A stretch of 64,000 bases of DNA from Sphingomonas radiodurans (GCF_020866845.1 NZ_CP086594.1:2576501-2640500); one strand, 5' to 3'; positions 26,052-35,605 are shown, counted from the first letter of the stretch. Notes: a model not told the origin generated them from the letters alone. A program made the numbers and translations.

Positions 26052-26926
26052 GCGCCGCCCCGCGCTGGGCGGTGGAGGGCCGTGACTGGCCCAACCACGC
26101 GCATAGCCGCTTCGTTGATGCTGGCCGGTTGCGCTGGCATGTCCAGGTCATGGGTGCCGGCCCCGTGCTGCTCCTGCTCCACGGCACGGGCGCCGCCACG
26201 CACAGCTGGCGCGCGCTGGCGCCACTGCTGGCAGCGGACTTCACCGTCGTGGCGCCGGACCTGCCCGGCCACGGCTTCACGGCCGGGCGCCCGGCGGGAG
26301 GGCTCGCGATGCCCGCCATGGCGCGCGCGGTGGGTGAGCTGATGCAGGTGCTTGATTTGGCGCCACATATCATCGTCGGGCATTCGGCTGGCGCGGCAAT
26401 CGCAGCGCGTATGGCTTTGGACGGCTTGGCTAAACCCGATGCAATCGTGGGACTCTCCGCGGCGCTGCTGCCGTTTCCGGGGTTGGCCGCCAAGCTGTTC
26501 CCGACGCTCGCGCGGATGCTGTTCGTCAACCCCTTCGCGCCGCACATCTTCGCGCGGCTGGCGCGAACGTCGGGTGAAACCGCGCGGTTCCTGGCGCGCG
26601 CGACGGGCTCGCGGGTCGATGCCGAAGGGGTGCGCTGTTACGCGACGCTGTTGGCCAGCCCGGCGCATTGCGCGGGAGCGCTCGCAATGATGGCGGATTG
26701 GGATCTGGCTGCGCTCGCGCGCGATCTGCCACGCCTCGTGCCGCCGCCGCTACTCATCCACGGCAGCGCCGATGCTGCCATCCCGCTGCGCAATGCAACC
26801 GAGGCTGCGGGGATGATTCCGGGTGCGCGCGTAACGCCGCTCGCGGGATTGGGCCACCTCGCGCACGAGGAGCAGCCCGAACAAGTGGCCGCGCTCATCC
26901 GGCAATTCGCAGGAGAAAGGGTATGA
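26048..26926 (+). CDS. bchO: BchO, alpha/beta hydrolase of the Mg-chelatase operon
   Basis: The 292-residue alpha/beta-hydrolase fold protein is always linked to bchID in purple bacteria. The oxyanion LLLHGTGAATHSW, the nucleophile elbow VGHSAGAAIA and the late histidine GLGHLAHEE are all present. Its role in the Mg-branch is not biochemically fixed; accessory function in Mg-chelation or precursor handling has been suggested. It starts with GTG in a GTGA overlap with bchD and overlaps the next small gene by ATGA. Confidence 0.92.
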   Translation: MSAAPRWAVEGRDWPNHAHSRFVDAGRLRWHVQVMGAGPVLLLLHGTGAATHSWRALAPLLAADFTVVAPDLPGHGFTAGRPAGGLAMPAMARAVGELMQVLDLAPHIIVGHSAGAAIAARMALDGLAKPDAIVGLSAALLPFPGLAAKLFPTLARMLFVNPFAPHIFARLARTSGETARFLARATGSRVDAEGVRCYATLLASPAHCAGALAMMADWDLAALARDLPRLVPPPLLIHGSADAAIPLRNATEAAGMIPGARVTPLAGLGHLAHEEQPEQVAALIRQFAGERV

Positions 26927-27117
26927 ACAGCAGTTACTTCAGCATGCTGGACATGGCGATCGCCGGCGTCCCCGCGCTTGCCTTCGGCATCTGGCAGCTC
27001 GTGTCGGTGAATCGCGAAATCGCGCGCGACAAGCTCGCCAAGGCCAAATCGCTCGAGTCCGAATCACCAGAAGGCGCGGGGCATCCGGTAGGGGAGCATC
27101 GACTGGACGATCGGTGA
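26923..27117 (+). CDS. Small membrane protein orf64 downstream of bchO, unknown function
   Basis: A 64-codon frame coupled to bchO by ATGA, with AGGAGAAAGG just upstream of its start. It encodes a short hydrophobic helix (MLDMAIAGVPALAFGIWQLVSV) and then a charged amphipathic tail (NREIARDKLAKAKSLESESPE). I do not recognise a family. The last 54 bases overlap the 3' end of crtC on the opposite strand. A good Shine-Dalgarno, translational coupling and a TM segment make a real gene more likely than chance. Confidence 0.6.
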   Translation: MNSSYFSMLDMAIAGVPALAFGIWQLVSVNREIARDKLAKAKSLESESPEGAGHPVGEHRLDDR

Positions 27118-27996
27118 CCGGAAGCGGCCGAGCGACAGGCTTTCGTGCACCGCCTGGACGTCCTCGCCGAACATTCGAGTCGCCAGCGCCGTGCGGGCAT
27201 AGAAGGGCGCGTCGATCCACGTCTTGATGACGCGCGGGGCATGGCCGGCATCGGCCCGCGTCGCGCGCTTGATTAGCCAGCCGGTCCGCGGCAGCGCCGC
27301 AGCGGCGGGCTGAACGACATCATGCCAGCGACCCTGGCGATCGAACTTCAGCGCGAGATCGAACGGCGTGCCATCGCGCCGTTGTCCCTCATACAGCACC
27401 GCGACGTCATTCTTCAGATGCGCACGCGACCAATGCCAGTCGTTGAACCCCGCCTCCAGCGGCTCATCGCCGAAGTTCGAGTCGAAATATCCATCCCCCG
27501 ACCAGCGGACGCCGGGACGCTCCATCTGCACCTCGACTCGCGCGCGCGGCGCCACGGGGTGCCAGCGGTGCGCGCCGGCCGGATCGAGCATGAAGGCGGT
27601 CGTGCCGATCATCTCGGGGCTCACGCGCACGGTGCCGCGCACGCGATAGGGCAGCGGCGCCGAAATCTCGTCGATATCGATCACCAGCGTATCGCCGTCC
27701 CAGCGCATGCTGCTCGGCCCGACCGCGAAATGATCGCGACCGCGATCGACTCGCGTCGATGGGCGTTCGGTCATTGCCCAGGCGTTGGCGCGCGGTCCGC
27801 TGAGCGAAACGTTGATCGCGCAGTGATTGTCGGGCCGCTGGCGACCGCTCAGCTTGTAATAGGGCGAAAAGACGCTGCCGACGAAAGCGATGATCGTCAG
27901 CCCGTGGGCGCCGTCCTCGCTCGTCGCGTCGATATACCACCAGGCATAGCCGTTGGGCTGGACCGCGACGTCGAAGCGCGGTCCTTGAGCAGGCAT
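27064..27996 (-). CDS. crtC: Carotenoid 1,2-hydratase (hydroxyneurosporene synthase)
   Basis: CrtC (310 residues) adds water to the psi end of acyclic carotenoids, the first step toward methoxylated spheroidene/spirilloxanthin-type pigments. Diagnostic segments are FDVAVQPNGYAWWYIDA, HGLTIIAFVGSVFSPYYKL, HCAINVSL, and YFDSNFGDEPLE with FNDWHWSRA. Its ATG lies inside the 3' end of crtD: the two reading frames overlap by 100 bases. No convincing Shine-Dalgarno is seen, so coupling to crtD translation is likely. Its 3' end overlaps orf64 from the other strand. Confidence 0.93.
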   Translation of the reverse strand: MPAQGPRFDVAVQPNGYAWWYIDATSEDGAHGLTIIAFVGSVFSPYYKLSGRQRPDNHCAINVSLSGPRANAWAMTERPSTRVDRGRDHFAVGPSSMRWDGDTLVIDIDEISAPLPYRVRGTVRVSPEMIGTTAFMLDPAGAHRWHPVAPRARVEVQMERPGVRWSGDGYFDSNFGDEPLEAGFNDWHWSRAHLKNDVAVLYEGQRRDGTPFDLALKFDRQGRWHDVVQPAAAALPRTGWLIKRATRADAGHAPRVIKTWIDAPFYARTALATRMFGEDVQAVHESLSLGRFRSPIVQSMLPYRMPRAFW

Positions 27997-29450
27997 GCGG
28001 CGGCTAGTCGGCCGGAAAGCGCGGCCATCGGGACGCCCGCGCCGGGGTGCGTGCTCCCGCCCGTGCAATAGAGCCCAGGGATCGCGGTCCGGCTTCCCTG
28101 CCGGCGGAAGGAGGCCGCCCACCCGTGCGAGGCCGGTCCATAAAGGGCTCCACCCGTCGAGGGAAACATCGCCGCGAAGTCGTGCGGCGTCGTCAGCACC
28201 GTCGACGGCGCCAGATCGAGCGAAAGTCCCGCCCGCGAAACGCTGTCCAGCATCTGCCGTCTGCATGTGTCGATCTCCGCTTCGGTAGGGGGGGCGCCGT
28301 AACCATTGGCGGGCGCATTGACGATGATCTGAAGCCGCTCATGGCCCACCGACGTGTGGCCATGGTCGTCACGATCCTGCGCACAGACGTAGACGCTGGG
28401 CGCGGCGGCCAGGCGGCCCGCGGCGAGCGCCGCGAACTCCGCTGGATAGTCCTCTGAGAAGAATACGTTGTGGCGGCTGAGCGGAAAGCCCGCCGTCTTC
28501 GTTTGCGCGGTCCACACCATCGCGCTGAGCGAGCGGCGGCGTGGCGGCATCGGCGACACCGCGCGCTGTACCGCCGGCCCGAACGCCCCCGCCCCGATCG
28601 CCGCGGGATCGGCGTTGCAGACGACCGCGCTCGCCGCCAGCCGCTCGCCGCTCGCCAGCATTACGCCCGCCGCGCGGCCGCGCTCGACCAGGATCTCGCG
28701 CACCGGCGCTTCGTACCGAAACCGCACGCCGTTACGGCGCCCGAGCGCCTCGATCGCCAGCGCCAGCCGGTGCATCCCGCCGTCGATCAGCCATATGCCG
28801 CTCGCCTCGACATGCGCGATCAGCATCAACGTGGCGGGGCAGGCGAACGGCGACGAGCCGCTATAGGTGGCATAGCGGCCGAACAATTGCTGCAATCGCG
28901 GGTCACGGAAGTAGCCGCCAAGCGCCCGCCACAGCGAGCTATAGGCCCTTAGGTTCAGATAGTCGGGCAACCCTCGCGCACCCATCCGCCAGCCGAGCGT
29001 GATCGGATCGGTTTTGGTATCGCGCAGGAAGGGGCGGTCGAGCGCGTCGAACAGCCGCCGCGCCTCGGCACGAAACCTGCGATAACCCTCCGCCTCGCCC
29101 GCACCGGCGAAGTCGCCGATCGCCGCCTCGCTCGCGGCCGGGTCGGCAAACAGATCAAGTCGCGCTTCACCCCAGGCGTGGCGGGCCAGCGTCGCTGCGG
29201 GCCGCATCGTCAGGTCATCGTCGAGCGCGCCGCCGCAGGCCGCGAAGATCTCGTCGAACACGCCGCGCATGGTGAACACGGTCGGGCCGCCATCGATCGG
29301 CTCGCCGTCCACCATCACCGCGCGCAACTTGCCGCCTGGCCCCGCCGCTGCCTCGACCAAAGTGACATCGCAGCCACGCGCGGCGAGAAGCGCGGCGCTG
29401 ACCAGCCCGCCGACCCCCCCCCCGATCACAACCACAACTTCGCCCGGCAT
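27897..29450 (-). CDS. crtD: Methoxyneurosporene/hydroxycarotenoid 3,4-desaturase
   Basis: CrtD (517 residues) is an FAD-dependent CrtI-type desaturase acting after CrtC. The dinucleotide-binding motif VVVIGGGVGGLVSAALLAARG opens the protein, and the C-terminal FAD signature is GLYCTGGSTHPGAGVPMAALSGRLAA. It then continues for about 30 residues of low complexity, the part that overlaps crtC. AGGAGG lies upstream of the chosen ATG at 29450; longer starts are rejected because they would run through the crtF operator. It is divergent from crtF with a 59-base gap. Confidence 0.92.
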   Translation of the reverse strand: MPGEVVVVIGGGVGGLVSAALLAARGCDVTLVEAAAGPGGKLRAVMVDGEPIDGGPTVFTMRGVFDEIFAACGGALDDDLTMRPAATLARHAWGEARLDLFADPAASEAAIGDFAGAGEAEGYRRFRAEARRLFDALDRPFLRDTKTDPITLGWRMGARGLPDYLNLRAYSSLWRALGGYFRDPRLQQLFGRYATYSGSSPFACPATLMLIAHVEASGIWLIDGGMHRLALAIEALGRRNGVRFRYEAPVREILVERGRAAGVMLASGERLAASAVVCNADPAAIGAGAFGPAVQRAVSPMPPRRRSLSAMVWTAQTKTAGFPLSRHNVFFSEDYPAEFAALAAGRLAAAPSVYVCAQDRDDHGHTSVGHERLQIIVNAPANGYGAPPTEAEIDTCRRQMLDSVSRAGLSLDLAPSTVLTTPHDFAAMFPSTGGALYGPASHGWAASFRRQGSRTAIPGLYCTGGSTHPGAGVPMAALSGRLAAACLLKDRASTSRSSPTAMPGGISTRRARTAPTG

Positions 29451-29490
29451 CGCGCCGCATCCTCCTGCCGATTGACAGTAGGCTACCACG

Positions 29491-29508
29491 TGTCCAGAAA
29501 AGTAGACA
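29491..29508. promoter_or_regulatory. PpsR-type operator between crtD and crtF
   Basis: TGTCCAGAAAAGTAGACA is an exact TGT-N12-ACA match with a TGTC/GACA dyad. It ends one base before the assigned crtF ATG, where a ribosome binding site would be expected, and lies 41 bases upstream of crtD. Binding here could block both divergent promoters. Confidence 0.65.
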
Positions 29509-29509
29509 C

Positions 29510-30637
29510 ATGGTTTCGTCCAATACCAAAGATTTCGGTTGGCGACACCGTTGGATCGGATGGCGCAACAGTGTGCTTGCATCGCCCCGCTTTCACAAAT
29601 GGGTCACGCGCTTCCCGCTCACCCGCCCGCTCGCCCGCCGCCGCGCCGGAGCGCTGTTCGATCTGGTCGCCGGGTTCACCTACTCACAGATCCTGGCCGC
29701 CTGCATCGATTCCGGGCTGTTCGACGTACTAGCCGAGGGGCCGCAGGATACTGCCGCAATCGCCAAGCGCATCGATCTGCCGGTCGCAGGCGCCGAGCGG
29801 CTGCTGCGCGGGGCTGCGGCGCTGGATCTGGTCGAGGCGGTTGGCGAGCACTGGATGCTGGGCAGCGGCGGCGCGTCGCTCCGGGGTAACCGCGGCATCG
29901 GGGAGATGGTCGCGCATCACCGCCTGCTCTACGCCGACTTAGCCGATCCGCTGGCGCTGCTGCGGCGTGGGGGAGGGGGCGGCGCGCTGTCAGGCCTATG
30001 GCACTATGCAGAGGCTTCCGGCACGGGAGATGCCACTGCGGTAGCCGCCTATTCGGCACTGATGGCAGCGTCGCAGCCGATGGTCGCGACTCAGGCAATC
30101 GACGCCTACCCTTTTGATAAACATCGTAAACTGCTCGACGTTGGCGGCGGGGAGGGGGCCTTCCTGACGGCGGTCGGCGCGCGCGTTCCCAAGCTGGAGC
30201 TTGGGCTGTTCGACCTGCCGGCCGTCGCGGAGCGTGCCCGGACGCGGTTCGACTCGGCCGGCCTGGGCGAACGAACGACCGCGCATGGTGGTGACTTCCT
30301 CCGCGATTCTTTGCCGCGCGGCTACGACATCATCTCGCTGATTCGTGTCCTACACGATCATGACGATGGCCCCGCCATGGCCTTGCTCCGCAATATCCAC
30401 ACCGCGCTTCCGCACGGCGGTACGTTGTTCATTGCCGAGCCGATGGCGCAGACGCCGGGGGCCGAATCGGTGGGGGATGCCTATTTCGGCTTTTACCTGT
30501 TGGCGATGGGCTCAGGTCGGCCGCGCAGCCGCGAAGAGATTTCCGCAATGCTGCGCGAAGCCGGCTTCTCCCGGCCCCGTCATCTCCACACGGCGATGCC
30601 GCTCACCGCCAGCGCGATCGTCGCATCGCGGACATAA
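29510..30637 (+). CDS. crtF: Carotenoid O-methyltransferase (hydroxyneurosporene/demethylspheroidene type)
   Basis: CrtF (375 residues) transfers a methyl group from S-adenosylmethionine to the hydroxyl made by CrtC. The N-terminal dimerisation half has FPLTRPLARRRAGALFDLVAGFTYSQIL, as in CrtF. The SAM-binding core is LLDVGGGEGAFL, followed by DFLRDSLPRGYDIISLIRVLHDHDD and GGTLFIAEPM. The ATG at 29510 has no Shine-Dalgarno because the candidate operator occupies the upstream bases. Initiation may be leaderless, or the GTG at 29573 could be used, but that would be close to the conserved start. Confidence 0.93.
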   Translation: MVSSNTKDFGWRHRWIGWRNSVLASPRFHKWVTRFPLTRPLARRRAGALFDLVAGFTYSQILAACIDSGLFDVLAEGPQDTAAIAKRIDLPVAGAERLLRGAAALDLVEAVGEHWMLGSGGASLRGNRGIGEMVAHHRLLYADLADPLALLRRGGGGGALSGLWHYAEASGTGDATAVAAYSALMAASQPMVATQAIDAYPFDKHRKLLDVGGGEGAFLTAVGARVPKLELGLFDLPAVAERARTRFDSAGLGERTTAHGGDFLRDSLPRGYDIISLIRVLHDHDDGPAMALLRNIHTALPHGGTLFIAEPMAQTPGAESVGDAYFGFYLLAMGSGRPRSREEISAMLREAGFSRPRHLHTAMPLTASAIVASRT

Positions 30638-30638
30638 G

Positions 30639-30682
30639 TGTCCAAACAAGTTGACAACCCAAACCGTCCAGATACTAATACA
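30639..30682. promoter_or_regulatory. Twin PpsR operators and sigma70-like promoter before bchC
   Basis: Site 1 is TGTCCAAACAAGTTGACA (30639-30656), an exact TGT-N12-ACA. Site 2 is CGTCCAGATACTAATACA (30665-30682), with one mismatch. They are separated by eight bases, the arrangement known for CrtJ/PpsR at Rhodobacter bchC. TTGACA (30651-30656) plus 17 bases plus ACTAAT (30674-30679) forms a likely promoter entirely covered by the two sites. Confidence 0.7.
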
Positions 30683-30729
30683 GATGCGAAGGGGGCCTAT
30701 TCCGACCCGCCGCTAGAGAGGACGAGCGC

Positions 30730-31656
30730 ATGGATGCGGTCGCAGTCATATTGGAGGCGCCTGAACGCCTCGCACTGCGCACGCTGACGCTGTCTCCGAT
30801 GGCTGCCAGCGATGTCCGGGTCGAGATCGACTGGAGCGGTGTTTCCTCGGGAACCGAGAAACTGCTGTGGACCGGTCGGATGCCGAACTTCCCCGGCATG
30901 GGTTACCCGCTGGTTCCCGGATACGAATCGATCGGCCGGATCGTCGATGCCGGCGCCGATGCGCGTGGCCGGATCGGCGAATGGGTGTTCGTGCCCGGCG
31001 CCGATTGTTATCGCGACGCCCGCGGCCTGTTCGGTGGCACGTCTCGCTACGTCAACTTGCCCCAGGCCCGTGCAATCCCGATCCGCGAGTCACTAGGGCG
31101 CGACGGCATTCTGATCGCGCTCGCTGCGACCGCCCATCACGCAATCGCTGCTGGCGGTGTGCCCGATCTGGTGATCGGGCACGGCATCCTCGGGCGATTG
31201 ATCGCACGGATCGCGATCGCGACCGGCGGTGACGCCCCCGCGGTATGGGAAACCAATCCCGCCCGGCGCGATGGCTTCGGCTATCCAGTTATCGATCCCG
31301 CCGCCGACGAACGCCGCAACTATGCCGCGATCTGCGACGCGAGCGGCGCACCGGACGTTCTCGACATAGCCTTCGCCCGGCTCGCCAAAGGTGGCGAAGT
31401 GGTGCTGGCGGGCTTCTACGATCGCCTATCTTTCGCGTTCCCGGCCGCTTTCATGCGCGAGGCGCGGGTGCGCATCGCCGCAGAGTTCACGCCGGCGGAC
31501 ATCGCTGCGGTGATCGAGCTCCTCGATATCGGTGTGCTCGAACTCGACGGGTTGATCAGCCATGTGCGCCCCGCCGCCGAAGCCGTCGATGCTTATCCGC
31601 AGGCGTTCACCGACCCCGACTGTCTGAAGATGGTTCTCGACTGGAGAGAAATATGA
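30730..31656 (+). CDS. bchC: Bacteriochlorophyllide a dehydrogenase (3-hydroxyethyl oxidation)
   Basis: BchC (308 residues), a medium-chain dehydrogenase-like enzyme, oxidises the C3 hydroxyethyl group to acetyl late in bacteriochlorophyll a synthesis. Family segments are VSSGTEKLLWTGRMPNFPGMGYPLVPGYES, GTSRYVNLP, and VIGHGILGRLIARIA for nucleotide binding. It is the first gene of a long run bchCXYZ-orf47-pufBALMC, and it overlaps bchX by ATGA. The 92 bases before it contain the twin PpsR operator. Confidence 0.95.
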   Translation: MDAVAVILEAPERLALRTLTLSPMAASDVRVEIDWSGVSSGTEKLLWTGRMPNFPGMGYPLVPGYESIGRIVDAGADARGRIGEWVFVPGADCYRDARGLFGGTSRYVNLPQARAIPIRESLGRDGILIALAATAHHAIAAGGVPDLVIGHGILGRLIARIAIATGGDAPAVWETNPARRDGFGYPVIDPAADERRNYAAICDASGAPDVLDIAFARLAKGGEVVLAGFYDRLSFAFPAAFMREARVRIAAEFTPADIAAVIELLDIGVLELDGLISHVRPAAEAVDAYPQAFTDPDCLKMVLDWREI

Positions 31657-32636
31657 GCATGCTCGATCCGGGTCCACTGCGCGAGGAAGCGTCGTGGGAA
31701 CCCGATCCCGTGCCATCGGGGCCCATCACCAAAGAAACCCAGATCATCGCGATCTACGGCAAGGGCGGGTCCGGCAAGTCGTTCGCGCTAGCCAATCTCA
31801 GCTACATGATGGCGCAGCAAGGCAAGCGCGTTCTGCTGATCGGTTGTGACCCGAAGAGCGACACGACGTCGCTGCTGTTCGGCGGCAAATCGACCCCAAC
31901 GATCATCGAAACCAGCTCGAAGAAGAAGCTGGCTGGCGAAGAAATCAGCATCGGAGATGTCTGCTTCCAGCGCGATGGTGTGTTCGCGATGGAATTGGGC
32001 GGGCCCGAGGTCGGTCGCGGCTGCGGCGGCCGCGGCATCATCCACGGCTTCGAGACGCTCGAGAAGCTCGGCTTCCACGAATGGGGCTTCGATTACGTCC
32101 TGCTCGATTTCCTGGGTGACGTGGTGTGCGGTGGCTTCGGCCTGCCGATCGCGCGTGATATGTGCCAGAAGGTCATCGTCGTCGCGTCGAACGATCTGCA
32201 ATCGCTCTACGTCGCGAACAACGTCTGCAAGGCGGTCGAATATTTCCGCAAGATGGGCGGAAACGTCGGCGTCGCTGGGATGATCCTGAACAAGGACGAC
32301 GGGACGGGCGAGGCCAACGCCTTTGCCGAAGCCGTCGGCATTCCGGTGCTCTGCGCGATCCCCGCAAACGAGGATATCCGCAAGAAGAGCGCGAACTATC
32401 AGATCATCGGCAAGCCCGGTGGCCAGTGGGCGTCGCTGTTCGAGGAGCTCGCCGTCAATGTTGCGGAGGCACCGCCGCTGCGGCCGACTCCGCTCGATCA
32501 GGATGGCTTGCTGAACCTGTTCAGCGCCGACATCACCGGCGCAGACTACACGCTGCGGCCAGCCACCCAGGCCGACATGCGCGGCGCGGAATATGTCGCC
32601 AAGCCGAGCCTCGAAATCGTGTACGACGAGGTCTGA
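31653..32636 (+). CDS. bchX: Chlorophyllide a reductase iron-sulfur subunit BchX
   Basis: BchX (327 residues) is the NifH-like ATP-dependent electron donor to BchYZ, which reduces ring B of chlorophyllide a. The P-loop is YGKGGSGKS (about 35-43), the [4Fe-4S] ligands lie in GRGCGGRGI and DVVCGGFGLP, and the LIGCDPKSDTT motif follows strand 2. The N-terminal extension before IIAIYGKGG is normal for BchX. It is coupled to bchC by ATGA and followed by bchY three bases after its stop. Confidence 0.97.
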   Translation: MSMLDPGPLREEASWEPDPVPSGPITKETQIIAIYGKGGSGKSFALANLSYMMAQQGKRVLLIGCDPKSDTTSLLFGGKSTPTIIETSSKKKLAGEEISIGDVCFQRDGVFAMELGGPEVGRGCGGRGIIHGFETLEKLGFHEWGFDYVLLDFLGDVVCGGFGLPIARDMCQKVIVVASNDLQSLYVANNVCKAVEYFRKMGGNVGVAGMILNKDDGTGEANAFAEAVGIPVLCAIPANEDIRKKSANYQIIGKPGGQWASLFEELAVNVAEAPPLRPTPLDQDGLLNLFSADITGADYTLRPATQADMRGAEYVAKPSLEIVYDEV

Positions 32637-32639
32637 CGG

Positions 32640-34163
32640 GTGACCATCGACACCCTTCCTCGCGATCGCGATCGGATCGACCTGGCGGCGCCCGCAGCTG
32701 AAGGCGGCTGCTCGTCGGGCGAAACGCTCCGGACGGCAGCGATCGAGGCGGGCAAATCCGAAATCCTCGACCGCTACGCCGCCGATTATCCCAAAGGCCC
32801 GCACGATCAGCCGCAATCCATGTGTCCGGCGTTCGGATCCTTGCGCGTTGGCTTGCGGATGCGCCGCACCGCGACGGTGCTCTCGGGATCGGCCTGCTGC
32901 GTTTATGGCCTGACGTTCACGGCGCATTTCTACGGCGCCAAGCGCAGCGTCGGCTACGTGCCGTTCAGCTCCGAAACGCTCGTCACCGGCAAGCTGTTCG
33001 AAGACATCCGCGATGCGGTCCATGATCTGGCCGACCCGGCACTCTATGATACGATCGTTGTCACCAACCTGTGCGTGCCGACCGCCAGTGGCGTGCCGCT
33101 GCAGTTGCTGCCCGATCAGATCAACGGCGTCCGGGTGATCGGCATCGATGTGCCGGGCTTTGGTGTGCCGACGCATGCCGAGGCGAAGGACGTACTTGCC
33201 GGCGCGATGCTCGCCTATGCGCGCAAGGAGGCCGAAGTCGGCCCGGTCGCGGCGCCAGCGACACGTGTCGATCGCCCGACGGTCACGTTGCTGGGCGAGA
33301 TGTTCCCCGCCGACCCACCCGGCATCGGGCTGCTGCTCGAGCCTCTGGGTCTGGCCGCTGGTCCTGTCGTGCCGACGCGCGAGTGGCGCGAACTGTATTC
33401 GGCGCTCGATTGCGCGGTCGTCGGTGCGATCCACCCGTTCTACACCGCCAGCATCCGCGAGTTTGAAGCCGCTGGTCGCAGCATTGTCGGCTCGGCGCCG
33501 GTCGGTGCGGATGGCACCGCGGCCTGGCTCGATGCGATCGGCGCGGCTTGCGGCGTCGCCCAGCATCAGGTCGATCTCGCCAAGAACCGCTTCATCCCGG
33601 CGATCCGTAGCGCGCTCGCCGCCAAGCCGATCGCCGGCCGGATCACGGTATCTGGTTATGAAGGCTCCGAACTGCTCGTCGCGCGGCTGCTGATCGAAAG
33701 TGGCGCGGACGTGCCCTATGTCGGCACCGCGTGCCCGCGCACCAAATGGTCCGATCCCGATCGTGAATGGCTCGAGTCCAAGGGCTGCCGCGTGCAATAC
33801 CGCGCCAGCCTCGAACAGGACATCGCCGCGATCAGCGAGTTCGGCCCCGATTTGGCGATCGGCACCACGCCGGTCGTTCAACACGCCAAGCAGAAGTCGC
33901 TCCCGGCACTGTACTTCACGAACCTGATTTCGGCGCGGCCGCTGATGGGCGCGGCAGGAGCGGGCAGCCTGGCAACGGTCGTCAACGCTGCGCTCGGCAA
34001 CCAGCACCGCTTCGACAAGATGACTGCCTTTTTCGAAGGCGTCGGCCGCGGCCCGACCGCTGGCGTATGGGAAAATACCCCGGTCGATCGCCCGGAATAC
34101 AAGGCCAAATTCGCAGCCAAGCGCATCGCTGCCGCGAAGGCCGAAGAGCATATCGGCACATGA
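32640..34163 (+). CDS. bchY: Chlorophyllide a reductase subunit BchY
   Basis: BchY (507 residues, GTG start) is the NifD-like subunit of chlorophyllide a oxidoreductase. Cluster cysteines are recognisable in [20 protein letters not shown] and GSACCVYGL, with further conserved blocks [14 protein letters not shown] and the [18 protein letters not shown] segment. It forms the catalytic heterotetramer with BchZ. Its stop overlaps the bchZ start by ATGA, so subunit ratio is probably set by translational coupling. Confidence 0.96.
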   Translation: MTIDTLPRDRDRIDLAAPAAEGGCSSGETLRTAAIEAGKSEILDRYAADYPKGPHDQPQSMCPAFGSLRVGLRMRRTATVLSGSACCVYGLTFTAHFYGAKRSVGYVPFSSETLVTGKLFEDIRDAVHDLADPALYDTIVVTNLCVPTASGVPLQLLPDQINGVRVIGIDVPGFGVPTHAEAKDVLAGAMLAYARKEAEVGPVAAPATRVDRPTVTLLGEMFPADPPGIGLLLEPLGLAAGPVVPTREWRELYSALDCAVVGAIHPFYTASIREFEAAGRSIVGSAPVGADGTAAWLDAIGAACGVAQHQVDLAKNRFIPAIRSALAAKPIAGRITVSGYEGSELLVARLLIESGADVPYVGTACPRTKWSDPDREWLESKGCRVQYRASLEQDIAAISEFGPDLAIGTTPVVQHAKQKSLPALYFTNLISARPLMGAAGAGSLATVVNAALGNQHRFDKMTAFFEGVGRGPTAGVWENTPVDRPEYKAKFAAKRIAAAKAEEHIGT

Positions 34164-35605
34164 CCCTCATCATCGATCACGACCGCGCGGGTGGTTATTG
34201 GGGCGCGGTCTACGCGTTCACCGCCATCAAGGGTCTGCAGGTCATCATCGACGGCCCGGTCGGCTGCGAGAACCTGCCGGTCACTTCGGTGCTGCACTAT
34301 ACCGATGGCTTGCCGCCGCACGAGCTGCCGATTGTCGTCACTGGCCTCGGCGAACAGGAGCTCGGCCGCGACGGCACCGAAGGCGCCATGAAGCGTGCCT
34401 GGGCGACGCTCGATCCCGATCTGCCTGCGGTGGTCGTCACCGGCTCTATCGCCGAGATGATCGGCGGCGGCGTGACGCCCGAGGGCACGAATATCCAGCG
34501 CTTCCTGCCGCGAACGATCGACGAGGATCAATGGCAGTCGGGCGACCGTGCCTTGACGTGGCTGTGGACCCAGTTCGGGCCGAAGAAGGTGCCGGCGCTC
34601 AAGGCGCTGCGTGAAGGCGAACGCCCGCGCGTCAACATCATCGGCCCAATGTACGGCACGTTCAACATGCCGTCGGATCTGGCGGAGATCCGCCGGTTGA
34701 TCGAGGGCATCGGCGCCGAGGTCAACATGGCCTTCCCTCTTGGCAGCCACCTCGCCGACGTCAAGAAGCTCGCCAACGCGCAGGTCAATGTCTGCATGTA
34801 TCGCGAATTCGGCCGCGGGCTGTGCGAAGCGCTCGAACGCCCGTATCTCCAGGCACCGATCGGGCTCGAAAGCACAACGCTGTTCCTGCGCAAGTTGGGC
34901 GAGCTGACCGGCCTCGATCCCGAGCCGTTCATCGAGCGCGAGAAGCATACCACCATCAAGCCGCTGTGGGATCTGTGGCGCTCGGTCACGCAGGATTTCT
35001 TCGGCACCGCGAGCTTCGGCATCGTCGCGACCGACACCTATGCGCGCGGCATCCGCAAGTTCCTCGAAGACGACATGGGCCTGCCCTGCAACTTCGCGGT
35101 GTCGCGCTGCGCGGGGGCGAAGTCGGACAATCAGTCGATCAAGGACATGATCGCCACCAACCCGCCGCTGGTGCTGTTCGGCAGCTTCAACGAGCGCATG
35201 TACATGGCCGAGGCAGGCGGGCGCAGCGTCTATATCCCCGCCAGCTTCCCCGGCGCGGTGATCCGCCGCCACACCGGCACGCCGTTCATGGGCTATGCCG
35301 GCGCGACCTATCTGATCCAGGAAGTGTGCAACGCGCTGTTCGACGCGCTCTTCCATATCCTGCCGCTCGCCGGCCAGCTCGATAAGGCCGAGCCGACGCT
35401 GGCGCGGCTCGAGCGTGAATTGCTGTGGGAGGAAGCCGCCAAGTCCGAGCTCGATGCCGTCGTCGAGCGCGAACCGGTGCTGGTCCGCATTTCCGCTGCC
35501 AAGCGTATCCGCGACGCCGCCGAGCGTGCCGCGCGGCGCGCCGGCGAGCCATCCGTCACCACCCAGCGCCTAGCGCTGGCGATCACCGAAAGCCGCCGGC
35601 CATGA
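34160..35605 (+). CDS. bchZ: Chlorophyllide a reductase subunit BchZ
   Basis: BchZ (481 residues) is the NifK-like partner of BchY. It starts with [46 protein letters not shown] sequence, giving the conserved cysteine C-E-N-L-P. The [19 protein letters not shown] and [20 protein letters not shown] blocks agree. The ATG at 34160 lies in the bchY stop. The end overlaps the small orf47 by ATGA, linking it to the puf genes. Confidence 0.96.
   Translation: MTLIIDHDRAGGYWGAVYAFTAIKGLQVIIDGPVGCENLPVTSVLHYTDGLPPHELPIVVTGLGEQELGRDGTEGAMKRAWATLDPDLPAVVVTGSIAEMIGGGVTPEGTNIQRFLPRTIDEDQWQSGDRALTWLWTQFGPKKVPALKALREGERPRVNIIGPMYGTFNMPSDLAEIRRLIEGIGAEVNMAFPLGSHLADVKKLANAQVNVCMYREFGRGLCEALERPYLQAPIGLESTTLFLRKLGELTGLDPEPFIEREKHTTIKPLWDLWRSVTQDFFGTASFGIVATDTYARGIRKFLEDDMGLPCNFAVSRCAGAKSDNQSIKDMIATNPPLVLFGSFNERMYMAEAGGRSVYIPASFPGAVIRRHTGTPFMGYAGATYLIQEVCNALFDALFHILPLAGQLDKAEPTLARLERELLWEEAAKSELDAVVEREPVLVRISAAKRIRDAAERAARRAGEPSVTTQRLALAITESRRP

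Noticed and set aside
31788..34151. A 787-codon open frame on the minus strand across bchX and bchY
   Set aside because: It is antisense to two firmly identified reductase genes, has arginine/histidine-rich composition typical of GC-rich shadow frames, and shows no domain.
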